Assembly (NCBI GenBank): GCA_006546595.1
Contig: VIAD01000002.1
Location: forward strand, 268,481 to 332,480
Direction: 5' to 3'
Source of the DNA: Moraxellaceae bacterium AER2_44_116
GTDB taxonomy: Bacteria > Pseudomonadota > Gammaproteobacteria > Pseudomonadales > Moraxellaceae
Length of the DNA stretch: 64,000 nt
The notes beneath the pieces were generated by a model that worked only from the letters and a program-made list of their open reading frames with translations, did no database searches and had not been told where the DNA came from. This document shows positions 63,968-64,000 of this stretch, piece by piece. Positions within the stretch are counted from its first letter, which is position 1, and the number at the start of each line of letters is the position of its first letter. The position numbers were made by a program, and so were the translations under genes.

Positions 63968-64000
63968 CAGGACACTTTGTTAAGGTAGAGAATCTACCCC

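Overview
The window reads as chromosomal DNA of a Gram-negative gammaproteobacterium. The grounds are the rpoD/dnaG/yqeY/rpsU block beside tsaD, the plsY-folB-pteridine reductase-cca block, LpxR-type outer-membrane lipid A deacylases and a FadH-type dienoyl-CoA reductase. A Moraxellaceae or related Pseudomonadales genome would fit, but that is an inference from gene content and moderate GC; nothing here fixes the species.

Layout. 1-6010: a sulfate ABC transporter operon on the minus strand (binding protein, cysT, cysW, cysA cut by the window edge), divergent from a molybdate operon modABC. 6150-9030: copper handling, with a methionine-rich secreted protein followed by a CopA-type P-ATPase. 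9162-11425: tRNA hydroxylase trhP, a DNA glycosylase and a small conserved protein. 11532-17686: a small decayed genomic island inserted in the 3' end of a tRNA-CAU gene. It carries a broken P4-type integrase, a Fic protein with an altered active site, RloB with a remnant of its ATPase partner, an HNH nuclease and a methyltransferase. It also holds a candidate pseudoknotted RNA, and its boundaries can be read to the base. 17802-23391: cupin, FadH, iron alcohol dehydrogenase and two uncharacterised proteins. 23436-28632: an exported caspase-like protease with a partner, then two tandem LpxR-family proteins. 28795-39684: accessory metabolism and regulators (ferritin-like hydrolase/AraC, SGNH hydrolase, GH5 glycosidase behind an 8-copy heptanucleotide repeat, Crp/Fnr, MFS, AraC/Baeyer-Villiger-type monooxygenase, LysR). 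39761-51437: mostly housekeeping. 51934-58956: a 2340-residue RTX-type secreted protein with a NIDO-like domain, a seven-repeat propeller and eight cadherin-like repeats. 59091-end: secreted lipase-like hydrolase, WYL regulator, small membrane, SCP2-like, YajD and PH-domain proteins, and a short CoiA-like fragment at the edge.

The most interesting part is the tRNA island. A 15-bp copy of the tRNA 3' end at 11532 and the original tRNA terminator just beyond it define the ends. Inside, a 62-nt segment can form two perfectly paired, mutually crossing stems. The Fic gene has five copies of a 10-bp motif at helical spacing over its start and upstream region, and its Fic motif has Gln where the catalytic His should be although the inhibitory motif is kept. 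Other points are a nested inverted-repeat element that supplies the copA stop codon, an AraC-type operator (two direct repeats 21 bp apart) before the monooxygenase, and the telomere-like (CCCTTAT)8 tract before the GH5 gene.
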